A DNA stretch of 64,000 nucleotides from the NCBI GenBank assembly GCA_940337035.1, contig CALNHX010002664.1, forward strand, positions 62,001 through 126,000, given 5' to 3'. Positions 22,774-34,567 of the stretch are shown here, piece after piece. This stretch comes from Agriotes lineatus (taxonomy: Eukaryota > Arthropoda > Insecta > Coleoptera > Elateridae). Made by a program: the position numbers and the translations under genes. Position 1 is the first letter of the stretch. Each line of letters opens with the position of its first letter. The notes under the pieces are model-generated. The model did not search any database, had not been told where the DNA came from, and worked only from the letters and a program-made list of their open reading frames with translations.

Positions 22774-23560
22774 TCACCACTCTGAAACAATTGAAGATAA
22801 AATTTTTTTGATAGTGTTAAAATGTAGGTTTTTATGTGCCATTATTGGGTCTAAAATAAATAATAAAGTAGCTAGAAGGCGGGGCCTTTTTTGTTGAACA
22901 GACTGTATATGCTTTCCTATTGTATTGTAATTTTTATAGGCTGTATTGATGTTATATTTCTTTAATTCGCTTTGTATTTTTTCCGAAATATTAAGTATGT
23001 ATGGTATTAATATATATTTGTTTTGAGTTACAGAGTCAGGAATATTAAATTCACAACCCAAACAGTTAGGTTGTAAGTTACAAGAAGTATTTTGTTTGTT
23101 TTTTATTTTTTGTAATCGAAATTTGATTTGTTTATTTACGAATTTCAGTGGATAATTATTATTTATAAGGATGTTAGTTATTAATTTTAAATTTTGTTTA
23201 TGAAATTGTTTAGAGGAGAGTTGAATTGCTCGGTCTACTAAATTATTTATGACATTTTTTTTTATTTTAAATTAGTTATAGAATTGAAATTTAGATATCT
23301 GTTTGATTTTATAGTTTATCTATACCAGTTGGTAAGTATTTTTCCGTTGGATTGTCTGTATAATGTTAGATCTAAGAAATTTATAGAATGTTTTGTATTT
23401 TCATTTTCAACAGTGAATTTAAGTCGTGGATGTATATTATTAAATGTACATATTTAAAAAAGTTAATTTATTAATTGGATCTGTTGCCATGATAATGTCG
23501 TCGACATATCTTTGATAAAGGGGAAAGTTCACGTAATCTAATTTTTAACCCTTGTATTTT
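22774..23560 (-). pseudogene. Penelope-like element, RT C-terminal part
   Basis: On the minus strand, from about 23520 downward, RYVDDIIMATD matches the catalytic box of Penelope-like reverse transcriptases (YVDD). Downstream are pieces of HPRLKFTVENE-like sequence and INFLDL-like residues, then 23061-22774 encodes LIPYILNISEKIQSELK, the segment that precedes the GIY-YIG domain in these elements. The GIY-YIG motif itself is not readable. Several frameshifts. Confidence 0.65.
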
Positions 23561-23577
23561 AGTTTAAATGCAACTTA

Positions 23578-23622
23578 ATTATTTCTGAAGAAGCCACCTA
23601 AAGTGGCGAAACGTAAAATAAT
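23578..23622 (+). ncRNA. Hammerhead-ribozyme-like motif 1
   Basis: The core CTGAAGA (23585-23591) is followed by a perfect 5-bp stem GCCAC/GTGGC, then GAAAC and GTA. The outer stem ATTATTT (23578-23584) pairs perfectly with AAATAAT (23616-23622). This is the CUGANGA, stem II, GAAA, NUH order of a hammerhead ribozyme with a minimal stem III, as known from Penelope-like elements. One extra A sits between the core and stem II. Activity is not shown by sequence alone. Confidence 0.55.
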
Positions 23623-24440
23623 CTGTTAACAATTATTAGGTGACGTTTGAACCACGAGGTAACAACAACACAACCTGTTTTTTAATAAACTTTTTGGCTA
23701 ACAATCTCCTACAGAAGTGTCATACGTAAAGCTTTTTATACAGCTCGTACATAATCAGACCTTATTTGACTTGTCCTCTTTACGCTACTCAACGCTCCCT
23801 CTGCCATAAAACAGACACGTCCAATAAAGTCCCACATTATGTACCTGATACATAACGAACTATAATAGTTACAATTAAGCTATAATGCTTTTTAGTCACG
23901 TATTGAATGGTCATAAAGATACAACACCTGAAAGATATACTTCATTTTTTCTACGTGTCTGTCAGTTTGTTAGCCTGTCATTTTATGAGTCTTGTCATTC
24001 TGTGACCTCTACAACCCATATGGTTTAATTGGTGGACTCAAAATTTATAGTTTTGTTTTAATATAAATTTGGAGATCCCAGTCATTTTTTGTTAAAATCG
24101 GGTAACTGGAAGTGGTACTTTATTACTCTTATGTTTTTTCTAGTGTTATACATAATCGCTTGATAAAAATTAAATTTCATAGAACAAGATGATATATGTA
24201 TTGTGTAATTATATACAACTTTTGTTCAAAAAGTTTATAAAAAATACAGTTTTTTGAAAAATTATTCGAAAACTAATGGAACTAAAAATGATTAAAACTG
24301 TTATATATTACGTAATTATTTTTTTGTTGACTTGTCAATAAAAGTTTTTTGTTAGTATAGTTTCTGAAAAATCGCAAATTTAAGTTTTTACGAGCAGTAG
24401 AAGAAAGTCGTGTGGTGACCACACTTCATTTTTCTATATG
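23623..24440. repeat. Unclassified interspersed repeat, degraded copy
   Basis: The first part to 23720 continues Penelope-type flanking sequence (AATAAACTTTTTGGCTAAC also occurs at 47322). From about 23940 the order CGTGTCTGTCAGTTTG, then GGTAACTGGAAGTGGTAC, then a terminal palindrome (GTGTGGTGACCACAC, 24410-24424) resembles the repeats at 33396-34055 and 45570-46140. No gene. Confidence 0.4.
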
Positions 24441-25341
24441 GAAATGCAATCAAGGGAAACCAATGACGACAAGCATTGTCACTAGATTTCGAGAAACTGA
24501 TGGTTATTGTTTTTGCAATGATGTTAGGTTTCATGTTAACTGGTTGACATCTTAATTATTTGAAATTGTAGTTCTGGTTATTATAAACTGAAATTGTCTT
24601 TGAAGCAATACCCATCTAACTAGTTCTAACCAAATTATAAAATCACATTTCCAATTTATAATAGCCAAAGCTACAATTTGAAATAATTAAATATCAACCT
24701 CTCCACATGAAAGCTAACCTCACCGCAAAAATGATTACCGGAAGTTTATGTACCTACACAATGCAGCCTAGTGACATTGCTTCTAGTCATGGTTTGCCTA
24801 GAATTTCGGCATTTGCATTTCCGTATGAAAGGAAAATGGACTTCATATATCGAATTCTCCGCTGTCCATCTAAAAATAAAGATGTTTTTAACGAATGCTT
24901 TGTTTTGTTTCTGCACCACTTACAATGGAACAACGAATTTTAGCATCTCGTATAGATTAATGTGATAACCCCATGTACGAATTTTTAAAAACTTCATAGA
25001 ATGTATCGGCGGAGGGCAAATTACACTATTTGACCCCCTTACGAATATATTCTAGGAGTGGCAATAGCCTCCTTGTCCCCCCTGTTCCTGCGCCCATGGC
25101 GGGCACCGATTTATTATCTACCCCACTGAACATTTCGGTGCTTTATTTAGCTCTTATTACAACTATATTGTACTTGAAATATTTAAGTGTAGTTAGTGGT
25201 TGGTGTTCTTAATGCTGTAATTCTCCAATCGATGTCGTCCAAGAACTGCAACCTTGGTTTGAAGCCGGATCGACGTCTTCCGGAGTGGGGAAATGATTAT
25301 GGTGGGGATTGGCGAAGGCACTTTGCATCTTTGATTTGCAC
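24441..25341. other. No recognised gene
   Basis: A 78-codon plus-strand frame at 24707-24943 has no recognisable domain. The stretch 25030-25340 is less AT-rich, and TTCTTAATGCTGTAATTC near 25206 resembles TTCTTAGTGCTGTAGTTC at 29470, so both may belong to one unnamed repeat. Confidence 0.35.
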
Positions 25342-25349
25342 TTTTGCAG

Positions 25350-25878
25350 CAGTGTTGCCAGAAGTACGATAATTATTGTTTTTGTACGAGAATTTTACCA
25401 GTCGTACGATGTACGATAGCACATATACGATAATGGCAAAATGTACGATAATTTGGCTATTATTGAAAATTTTCGAAAATTTGGCAGATAAGTACTAATA
25501 TTGACTGTATCTTCAATATGACAGTGACGTGCAGATATTTTTGCTGAACAGGTATTAACCACAAGGTGCTGAAATTCAATTCGGTGGCTATTATTTATGT
25601 TAACAAGCTGATCACATACATCACCGACTTTCCAAATGCCCAATCCCGCAGGCATTCTCGATTCACGGTTTAATTATTAGCACTTATCGTCGATTTACAA
25701 TCTTCTTCTACCACACAGACCATGTAAAATCGGATTTATTTCAGAATTATTTAATTCTTGTAGTTATATTTTGCTATGTACCATACAAAATATTATAATA
25801 GGCTAAAATGTACGATAATGTACCATAATTTTTACTACTGCCGTACGATAATAATATTTATTCGATCTGGCAACACTG
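25350..25878. mobile_element. hAT-type non-autonomous element with perfect target duplication
   Basis: Terminal inverted repeats CAGTGTTGCCAGA and TCTGGCAACACTG bound 529 bp with no transposase. The flanks TTTTGCAG (25342-25349) and TTTTGCAG (25879-25886) are an exact 8-bp duplication, the hAT signature. The interior repeats TGTACGATAAT-type motifs at least five times. Confidence 0.85.
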
Positions 25879-25886
25879 TTTTGCAG

Positions 25887-27103
25887 TTTCTTCTCGTCTT
25901 TGTTTTCATTAGTTACTAGTGAGTGGTCGGGGACGGTACGATAATACGCGAGGATAGCGGCGATAGTGAATTAAAACTTTGAACATTTCAAACTTTGGGA
26001 TGATTAAACGTGAAAATATTAATCGGGTGGAACTTATTAATTGTTCAGCTATAGTGCGCCAGTAGTAGTGACACAACGTGCAATTCGTTTTGCTATTGTT
26101 ATTGATGTTTTTTTTTTTAATTAGTGGTTTGTTGTGCTGGTACAAATGATTTATAATAAAACATGGTGAAACAAAAGGTGCGTAACAAACACTACTGGAC
26201 TGCTCAGCTCTGACGTATGGGTGAGATTTTTTTGTTTTTTTAATATATTATTTATTGGTGATGACGCCATTTCACAAGTTGAAAAATTTTACAGCACAGG
26301 GACATGGTATTACCGGAGCAGAATTAGTAATATGGTCAAAAAGCTTTTAGGATGCAACTGATAGCTTCAACTGAATTTTATTTGAGCACACCTGCTCGAC
26401 GAGACAGCTTTTTGCGATGCCATATAATTTTCTGTGTCGGCAATTTTTTGCCTTTTGTTAATAAAGGTCAATCTATTTAATAAGAAAATCTTATGCATGC
26501 ACATTGAATATATCTGGGGGGAAACTAATGGAACGATTTTGAAGTTTAATTGAAATGTGGCTTAGACGACATCGTCAGATTTTAAAAAATAAATCTCGAA
26601 CTCTCGAGTCTGAAGATGATCGGTACTTGTAGTATAAAATTAAGATAAAGAATGCCTGGAGGTTACTGTCATTTTAATCATTTTGATATTACTGTCATTT
26701 TAATCATTTTATTATTGCTTATTGTAAATAGTAATTATTTTGTAAAATATGGTTGGGGGTTGCGGCTCTAACAATTAAACATAAAATTAATGCGATAATA
26801 TCGAATGTTCAAAAAAAAAAACTAATTCGCAGTATGCCATGATCAAACTGAAGTTTTCTCTAACTTGAGTGAAGCAAATGAAGTACCATAAGTCAGAGAG
26901 AACTAATTACATCTTGACATTGAACTATGTTCCTAAAAATATATAAAACGCTTAACAAAAACAATTTTAATTGACCGTTATGATTATTACACTCGTTTGC
27001 TGTGTACATGTCATCTTATTTTCCTTTTTGCTTATACAATTAAACTTAATGCAGTGTAAACTTTTACCTGTCACAGTGACAGATGTTTTCATAAACAAAA
27101 TGC
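25887..27103. other. No gene recognised
   Basis: Unassigned. A 22-bp unit containing TTACTGTCATTTTAATC is repeated in tandem near 26663-26710. No convincing coding frame. Confidence 0.4.
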
Positions 27104-27111
27104 AATCTGAC

Positions 27112-29246
27112 CATAGGCGTAACTAGCGGGTGGGGGGGGGGCAGGCCCTCCCCAGAGTGCCGTCTGGCCCACTCCAGAAAAATAGAAGTTAAATAAATTT
27201 TAAAAATCGCTTTTTTATTAACCCATTTAAACTAAGGAGGTGGTTATTGACCCCCAACACGTTCTTACATTTTCTGGTTTATTATATTTTTGGCCTAAAC
27301 CATTATAGTATAAATACCATATATTGGACAGATGGCTCTAATGAATAATAATATGCAAGAGAAAACATTATTAGTGCAAAAATATTTATGTGCATAGAAA
27401 AAGACAATTACAATTATTTCATATGCTCGTAAGTAAATGAGCTGAAAACTTGAGTGCATGGCTAACTACTCCCTGGGCACATTACGGTGACTTGCTATTT
27501 GAATATTTGCCTTGCTTAAAAAGTTAAGTTTATCGCTTTGAAAAGTACGATCCAGAATTTTATGTTTAATAGTGTTTTTTATGTAGCAAACAGAATTTTG
27601 TGGTTGCCAGCCCAAGATAGAACAAAGAGAAAGCACAATAACAATTAAGAGGATATTGATGTTTCCAAGAAAGTATTTGCTTCGACCATACAGAGAAAAA
27701 AAATGAAAATTGTGGCTCAAAAACTTGTAAATGGAAACCAAGTGATGTTTCCCAAAATAATCTGTCTCCTGGAATAACATTTTTGCCGTCAACCTAAGTG
27801 AGTTGCAAGAGGTGTTCTATACATTTTTTATGTAGTGAACCGAGAAATAATTTATTGATATGCTACTTAGGCATATATTATTATGGGGGGTAGCACCTAT
27901 AATTTCTGCAAACCAATAGATCCAGTGCATCATGGAAATGAAACTTGCCGTGAAACAAATCTTTGTTGTTTAACAGTTCAAATTTCGTTTTAATAATTGC
28001 AACAGTTAATACAGTTAATTTTGAAATCAGTATTGTGCACGGTTGTGCAGCAAAAATGAATTTAACGAGAGAAAAATTTTAAACCATGATTTACTATGAC
28101 TTTAAAAGTTCCCTATCTCCGAAAGAAAGCTTTGGATGACTTCATGCTGCTTTTGGTACCTAAGCGCCTTCGCTTCAGCTACGATTTTCGCGAAAGATGA
28201 CCAATTTCACCAGTTATCGAAACAAACATAGACGCCGTGCGAAGAATGATTCCGGAAGACAATCGAATCACATAAAATTATTAAAAGCAGCTTGGATTTG
28301 GGCATGACTGCAAAGATTTTACATAATAATTTGGGTGTAAGAAAAGTCTGTTATCGGTGGATACCACACAGTTTAACAGAAACACAACAGCATGTGAAAT
28401 GGTATAAGAAATATGATGAAGGTAGATCCGGGTAAATCTAAAGCAGTTTACTTCATAACTGGTGACAAAAGCTGGATACATGCATTTGAACCCGAATCTA
28501 AGCGGCAGTCTGCACAATGGATGTTTCCAACAGATCCTAATCCAGTTAAAGTAAAGCGATTTCGAAGAGTTGGTACGAAAATGATTGCTTGCTTGTTTTC
28601 AAAATTAGGACCTATTAAAACTGTCGTGCTTGAAAATAAACGTACGATTACCGCAGAATGGTACCTACACAACAGTGTGGCTGCCAGACGTTATTAAATA
28701 AGTACGAATACGGCGCCCAAGGGGTGAGATCGTTCTGCACCATGACAATGCTTTTACCCATACCGCATATCAAACAAAATAACTTTTAGAGACTTCCGGA
28801 AAAATATTTTTAAGTTATCCCTCATACAGTCTCGACCTAAAACCTTCCGATTACTTTCTAGCTCCTTCATTAAAGGATAAAATGCCTGATGTGCAATTTG
28901 GAACTCCCGAAGATGCCGTGGAAAGCTTCAAAAACCTTGTTTCTCAAGTAACTCAAGAAGAGTGGAATGTATGTTTTGAAAATTGGTTTTACCGAATGTC
29001 TAAATGTTTAAAAGTTTAAGAGCGAATATTTTGAGAAATAATAATAAAAACAAATTTTGGCTACAAAAGATTTTTATTAGATTAAAGATATTTACCCTCG
29101 TATAACAGCGTCAAAGAATAAGCAAATAAATTCATGCGAAAAAGTCATGTATGTACGTAAATTCATGTCTTCATATACCTAGTTATTGAATATGGTTGGT
29201 TGGGGGGCCTGGCCCTCCCCAGCCAAAAATCCTAGTTACGCCAATG
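27112..29246. mobile_element. hAT-type element with 8-bp target duplication
   Basis: Terminal inverted repeats CATAGGCGTAACTAG and CTAGTTACGCCAATG, followed inward by G-rich and C-rich ends, bound 2135 bp. AATCTGAC flanks both sides exactly (27104-27111 and 29247-29254). I see no hAT transposase inside; a minus-strand frame at 27466-27792 (108 codons) is unrecognised. A mariner pseudogene lies at 28055-29020 and was presumably inserted or carried within. Confidence 0.8.
28055..29020 (+). pseudogene. mariner-type transposase
   Basis: Pieces in order: MNLTREKF at the start, then TGDKSWIHAFEPESKRQS (first catalytic Asp, about 28459), KMIACLF and TITAEWYL, then VLHHDNAFTHTA (second Asp, about 28735) and LSYPSYSLDLKPSDYFL (third Asp, about 28815-28860), ending EEWNVCFENWFYRMSKC. 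That is the D,D,D catalytic layout of mariner transposases. Stops and frameshifts occur throughout the N-terminal third and again near 28700 and 28780. Confidence 0.8.
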
Positions 29247-29254
29247 AATCTGAC

Positions 29255-30076
29255 ATTCACCTACAGACTTGAGTTAAGACATGACTAGATGTTTTATCTT
29301 TCTCTCCAAGGCCTACCCTAAATGAGTTTTTTTTTAAATATTTGCCTGTACCTTTGCAGGAAGTGGCCTTGCAGCAAAGGCATCGCCTATTTTCTGCAGG
29401 TTAGTGCTCTACCTCATTTTGCCAGAGAAGTCGAAGGATTACTCAAACCACTTTTTTGGTGACTGAGTATTCTTAGTGCTGTAGTTCCCTCGTTCGTATT
29501 CCCTGAAACTGTTTTACTTGTTCAATATCATCACACAGTATAGAAATTTAACAGTATTGTTTTACATAAATGCATAGTTTTCTTGGCCTTCTAACCTACA
29601 CGTAACGATATAGAAATATCTTCTATTGGTTTCAAGCCGATAAAACAAAATTTGATTTTATGGTATTTGAAGAATAGTAACTTGAACTTGATATTCATCT
29701 ATTGAGGCGCGGTCTAAGCTGATATTGAAATGTGATGAATTAGTTAAGGTGGTATGAATAAATAATTACATTTGGCAATCTATTTTTTATTGCTAATAAA
29801 ATATAAAAAACACTTCAACGTTTCTGTTTAATGTGGTTGTGGTGTAGTAGTAATATGGTTGTAATTCTTTGGGAATCTGTTTAAACGAAAAATTCAAACA
29901 AGGTTTCCCTGCCCATTATAGACAGCTCGCGTAATATTCTCTGTATGTAATAACATGCAAAGCACTTTCTCACCTCCTAGCAATTACTTAAATCACAGGG
30001 ATTTTTATTTTCATATAAGTACATATTTATTTATTATTTGCATCAACTTACAATGCATTTGGCATTACATGAAGGT
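29255..30076. other. No gene recognised
   Basis: Unassigned sequence, partly T-rich, with the 29470 motif noted at 24441-25341. Confidence 0.4.
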
Positions 30077-30185
30077 ACAGTCAGACCTCGCCGTTCGCGG
30101 GGGTTACGTTCCAGAAGAATGCTGCGAAGCACAAAACCGCGATGCGTAAGTAAACACAAAATGATAAAACGGGGTTAGGTTCCAT
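30077..30185. repeat. Tigger-like terminal fragment
   Basis: CAGTCAGACCTCGCCGTTCG, then GGGGGTTACGTTCC and ACAAAACCGCGATGCG, has the arrangement of Tigger/pogo terminal repeats with an internal GCGG/CCGC pairing. No opposite end or transposase is seen nearby. Confidence 0.5.
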
Positions 30186-30821
30186 TAACTAGATTTATTT
30201 ATACTATGCAACCTCAAAAAACCAAAACTTTTCTGCGTTTTTTGTCTGGCAAATCTGAAGCAGACACTTTACGCCTTGACGACATGGTTTTCCGTGTTTT
30301 GAAAATTAAACTCAATTGAATTTTCGGCAGAAACGCTCGAGAAGACAGTAAAGTTGGAATTAAAATTACATACGTAACATAAGTCTGCCACTTGAATCTA
30401 GAACTCGAATGTCCATTTGTTTATTCAAGTTATAATTTTACAATTTATTTCAGGTCCGATTTGGTAATAAGAGATTCAAAGGAATAGGCTTGATGAGTGT
30501 GTTTACAAGTGTATGACGATGTTATCTCATCGCGCAACAGAAAACATGTAGGTTAACTACACGTAGAATGACAAAGATTCACTTTTGTGGATCGTGTAGA
30601 TAACATTTAAAATATATCTCCATTTTCTTCCTTCTCAGTTAATAATAATAAAATGCTAGTTTTATTTTTTGCATTTCTTCGGTTATGGAAAATGAAAAAT
30701 GGTTAGCAACAGTATGAATAGATGCAGTATTTTTTCTCTACAAAAAATGTATTTACACTTTAGCTCTAAAATAATTAGGGGAGCCAATAATTGGACATTA
30801 AGAATTTAACACGAGATGAAA

Positions 30822-30961
30822 AAAAAATTGACCGGAAGTCGACCTCGGAAAAGAAATCCGATTTCCAGTTTCTATATATTTTTGGAATTTACTCTTCAAG
30901 CTGAGTCGAATGATATATATCTCGTCCTCCTAAAATATATCTCCATTTTCTTGCTTCTCAG
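30822..30961. repeat. 140-bp direct repeat, copy 1
   Basis: Begins AAAAAAATTGACCGGAAGTC and ends TTCTTGCTTCTCAG; nearly identical to 31301-31440. Its last part (AATATATCTCCATTTTC) also occurs at about 30610. Contains a GGAAG...CTTCC-like internal symmetry. Confidence 0.85.
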
Positions 30962-31300
30962 TTTTAAAAAATTTAAATTTCGTCTAGCAAATTACAGAAA
31001 ATCGTTTTTATACTTTTTTTCTCGATAACGGTTGCAGATACGAAAAAACTGCAAGAGAACAAAAAGATTCTAAACAAAACAGAAAACTCAATTTGTATTT
31101 TAGAATCTAACAGCGGCGCACCGCAAAAAAGTTCAGGGGGAGAAAAGGAAGCATGACCCCTGAAAAAATATCTCCCTGTAGATTCTCACAACAATTTGAT
31201 ATGCTCAATGATGTAAGCCCTGCAGCGTAACCTGTATTCCAAATTTGAGCTAAATATCTCAAAAACTGCAGGAGCTATAAAGGAAAAAGTTAAAAGTTAA

Positions 31301-31440
31301 AAAAAAATTGACCGGAAGTCGACCTCGGAAAAGAAATCCGATTTCCGGTTTCTATATATTTTTGGAATCTACTCTTCAAGCTGAGTCGAATGATATATAT
31401 CTCGTCCTCCTAAAATATATCTCCATTTTCTTGCTTCTCA
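31301..31440. repeat. 140-bp direct repeat, copy 2
   Basis: Second copy, 479 bp downstream in the same orientation. It runs into AT-rich sequence and then the fold-back repeat copy 2. Confidence 0.85.
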
Positions 31441-31465
31441 GGTAATAATAACAAGTTAAAAAAAT

Positions 31466-31815
31466 TTAAAATGCTGTGTTTTGGAAGTATTCCGCTGAAT
31501 TTAATTGAGAATGAATAATATTATATTAATTGTTGTATTCTTTTTCAATAAAGTTAATCATTATGTATTAATATTGTTAAATAGTCGTCACAAATACCAC
31601 TCGAAGTGGATATATTTTTTTTAAATATTTTGCCATTTCCATAGAAATTATTGCAAATTTCACTCAACAAAATCACATTTAAATGTCACTCGCCTTCGGC
31701 TCGTGACATTTTTGATGTGATTTTGTATCGTGAAATTTAAACGCAATAATTTGCATGGAAACGACAAAATATTTGTCAAAAATATATCCACTGCTTGTGG
31801 TATTACCCTTGAATA
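31466..31815. repeat. Fold-back repeat, copy 2
   Basis: Same unit as 22132-22474, with the palindrome at 31593-31804 (AATACCACT to GTGGTATT). The two copies differ by a few substitutions and small indels. Confidence 0.8.
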
Positions 31816-31966
31816 TTTTAAACAAATGTGATTTTTATTAGAAAAAGTCAGTATGAGTGTTCTGTTACTATAGAAATTGCGTAGTTTTTTGCTAGATTTA
31901 CTGAAAACTAACTTGAAAAAGTGGTTTGGTTCATTGAATAGTCCCTCGAATGCCATTCTTAGTCAA

Positions 31967-32108
31967 AGTTAAGTAGAATATTTTTGCGGTGGTATCACTA
32001 CTCATGTTCATTGCGCTTAGGATTAAGACTTGTGCTAGCGCACTCGTCCTAATCGAACCTAACCGCAATGGACATTCGTGATACCACATCAGAAATATTC
32101 AACATAAC
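31967..32108. repeat. Palindromic MITE-like repeat
   Basis: Arms of about 50 bp with several mismatches (GTGGTATCAC on the left, GTGATACCAC on the right; CATTGCG and CGCAATG) fold on a centre near 32037. Non-coding. Confidence 0.7.
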
Positions 32109-32641
32109 TCATGGTATTATAAGTGAATATTTATATCGGGAACGTTTAACAACGTGTTAATGTTTTCAAAAGATACAATTACAAAGAATTTAACAGCATT
32201 GGTAACGATGTTTTTTTGGAAGTAACCTCGATGAGCTGTGAATGTCTTTTCAGAAAATTTACACAGTTGCCTTGCAGGAATATTTTTAACTGTAGTCTAA
32301 ATTGTCGATGTTAATTTATGTCTAAATAGATGGAGCCGAGCCGATCATATTGTGCAAATATTTTGGGCGAATTTGGAATCAATAAAAATAAAATTGATCA
32401 AGAATTATTTGGACCGGAAAATACGTTTATGATTGATTATAATAAAGTTGGCATACAAGTAGAATAATTACAAGGTAGAAGGTCCAAATATATGACTAAT
32501 CATGCCAATTTTAAGCTTATGGACGATGAAGTTAAAAAACGACTCAATTATGTAGTGAGGTATTCACTCCAATTTTTTTTGTGAGAGATTGAAAACATTC
32601 AATCTATCATAAAGCATTGGGAAGAAGGGCAAGATGAAATT

Positions 32642-33304
32642 TTGAAGGACATTTTCAAATACAATTTTACGGAGAATAACGAACATATTTATGCTAATGA
32701 TCGAACAAATGATGATGAGCAAGGAATGCAACAAAGTCACAGTGCAATGGCAACTAGTAATCAAATTCAACAAGAGGAAACTGCTGATGTTCCAAAAATC
32801 AATGATGAAAAACAATGTCAAAATGAAACCGAAAATGATCGTTCTCCTTGTGAAAGTGCAATAGCTACTCTTATTAATAAAATTCAAGTGGAAGAAATTA
32901 TCAGTGTCCCACAGAGTGATGATAACACAAAAAAACAAGTTGTAAAGGAAGTAATTATTGAATGTATTGGGTTTATGAATGATGATGAAGTAAACGAAAT
33001 TAGCGATGTCCACTACGAAGATATAGTAATAATTATTACTAACAGAGTAGTAACACGGATTGTATATATAGGTATATTAATTTTTTGGCGTTTAGCAGTT
33101 CAACAGATTGAAATTGATGCAGCTAATCACGAGGGTTCCGCCACAAGTTACGACAGTATTCCGCAGAACATCAAAATGCCAGCCAAGATTAAAAAACGAA
33201 GGCGTCCAAAGGGATATGGCAACACCGTAATTGGCCTTAAAAAAATAAGAGAAGAAATAAAGGCGTCTATTTTATATTTATTTTATGTACTCCCTACCTA
33301 CTAG
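32642..33304 (+). pseudogene. Unrecognised frame, possible tail of a MULE-type protein
   Basis: This 220-codon frame is rich in Asn, Glu and Asp. Near its end it has KIKKRRRPKGYGNTVIGLKK, similar to a basic Gly-Arg-Pro-Lys tail seen at the end of SWIM/MULE-type transposon proteins in arthropods. A possible intron (GTAATAATT near 33025 to TTTAG near 33095) interrupts it, and the basic tail lies beyond. Upstream, 32330-32560 holds shorter related-looking pieces. The function is not established. Confidence 0.35.
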
Positions 33305-33395
33305 TATTTATATTTTTTATATTTTATATGTGTACCCTGGTACCTATTACTTATTTCGCTTTATTCTCCATTAAGAATTTGTTATTATATATCAC

Positions 33396-34055
33396 TTTTT
33401 TACTTCCTTTCACAATAAAGGAAGTATTGGATTCACCCCAAAAATTCGAAATTGAGTTTTCAACAGATCTTCCCGTTTTAGAGTCCCCTGATTCCAAAAA
33501 ACATATTGTTTTTTCATTGGTCTGTCTGTGTGTGTGTCTGTCTGTGAACAGAATATCTCAAAAACGGAAAGAGGTATGGCGTTGAAACTTCATATATAAG
33601 TTTTGTGTACTATGTACATGCGACAGCAAGCTTTTGAAGAACATCGCATAACCGGAAGTAGGTGTTTACTCTTGTGATTTTTCAGTTTTTTTCGATTTTT
33701 TCAAAAACGGCTCTAACGATTTTTTTTAAACTTTACATTTTTATAAAACTTTTAATGTGTATTGATGTGAGATAGATGATATTCCAGTTGAATACTTCTA
33801 AAATGGGTTTCTTTTGTTTTTTTTCAATTTTTTAAATGAACTCCTATTTTAAATAGAATACCCGGTATATTATTAGATTTTTGAATTCAGCTTAAAATTC
33901 TAGAGAAAATTTGTCTTTTGAACTAACACTCTATTTTGTACCGTTTTTGTAAAATTTGTAATTTTTGAAAATTTTTGACGAATGCTTAAAAATGTAAAAT
34001 CAAATTTTTGGCTAATTATAAGAAAGTTGTGTGCGTGTATCACACCTGATTTTTT
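33396..34055. repeat. Unclassified repeat with 5' hairpin and TG tract
   Basis: Opens with a hairpin TACTTCCTTT-loop-AAAGGAAGTA, then about 90 bp, a TGTGTGTCTGTCTGTG tract, AGAATATCTCAAAAACGG, an ACCGGAAGTAGG motif, and a terminal palindromic GTGTGCGTGTATCACAC. The same order is found at 38224-38379 plus 45570-46140. No protein. Confidence 0.6.
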
Positions 34056-34567
34056 TCGTTAAATACTTATAACATTCCATTATTATCTTTGTTCCTGCAC
34101 TACTTTATTATGTTATTAGAATGAATGTGAATTTATTTGTGTTTTTTTATTTGTTCATTATATCATAAATTATACCAGAATGTTGAATTTTAATGAAACT
34201 TTGAAATCTTTAGAAAATCAGATAAAAGTGGAATCAGCGACAAAACCTAAAAATTCTTTGCCGGCAGCTCATTCGAATGCCGTTGATGGCAACTGATTCG
34301 GGCGCAGTTGCCGGCAGCGGAGACACCGCCAAAATTTTAAGGCCATCGCAAACGAGATTGCTCTCGTTATTAAATGTAGTGAAACGTATTAATGAACAAT
34401 GGAAACCATTAATAGTTATTTAACCAACAAGTGTGGTAATGAAGGCGATTAATAATCGAAACTGTTTAAAACACGAACGAGCGATAGCGAGTGAGTGCCT
34501 TTAATAGTTGAGAAGTGAGAATATTGAATAATTTCTTAGAATGGGCATTACCAAAGTTTCTTAAAAG
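34056..34567. other. No gene recognised
   Basis: Unassigned. Imperfect GCCGGCAGC and GTTGCCGGCAGC motifs near 34262 and 34308. Confidence 0.35.

Noticed and set aside
24707..24943. 78-codon frame as a host gene
   Set aside because: No domain, no flanking splice signals of note, and the length is expected by chance in this much sequence.
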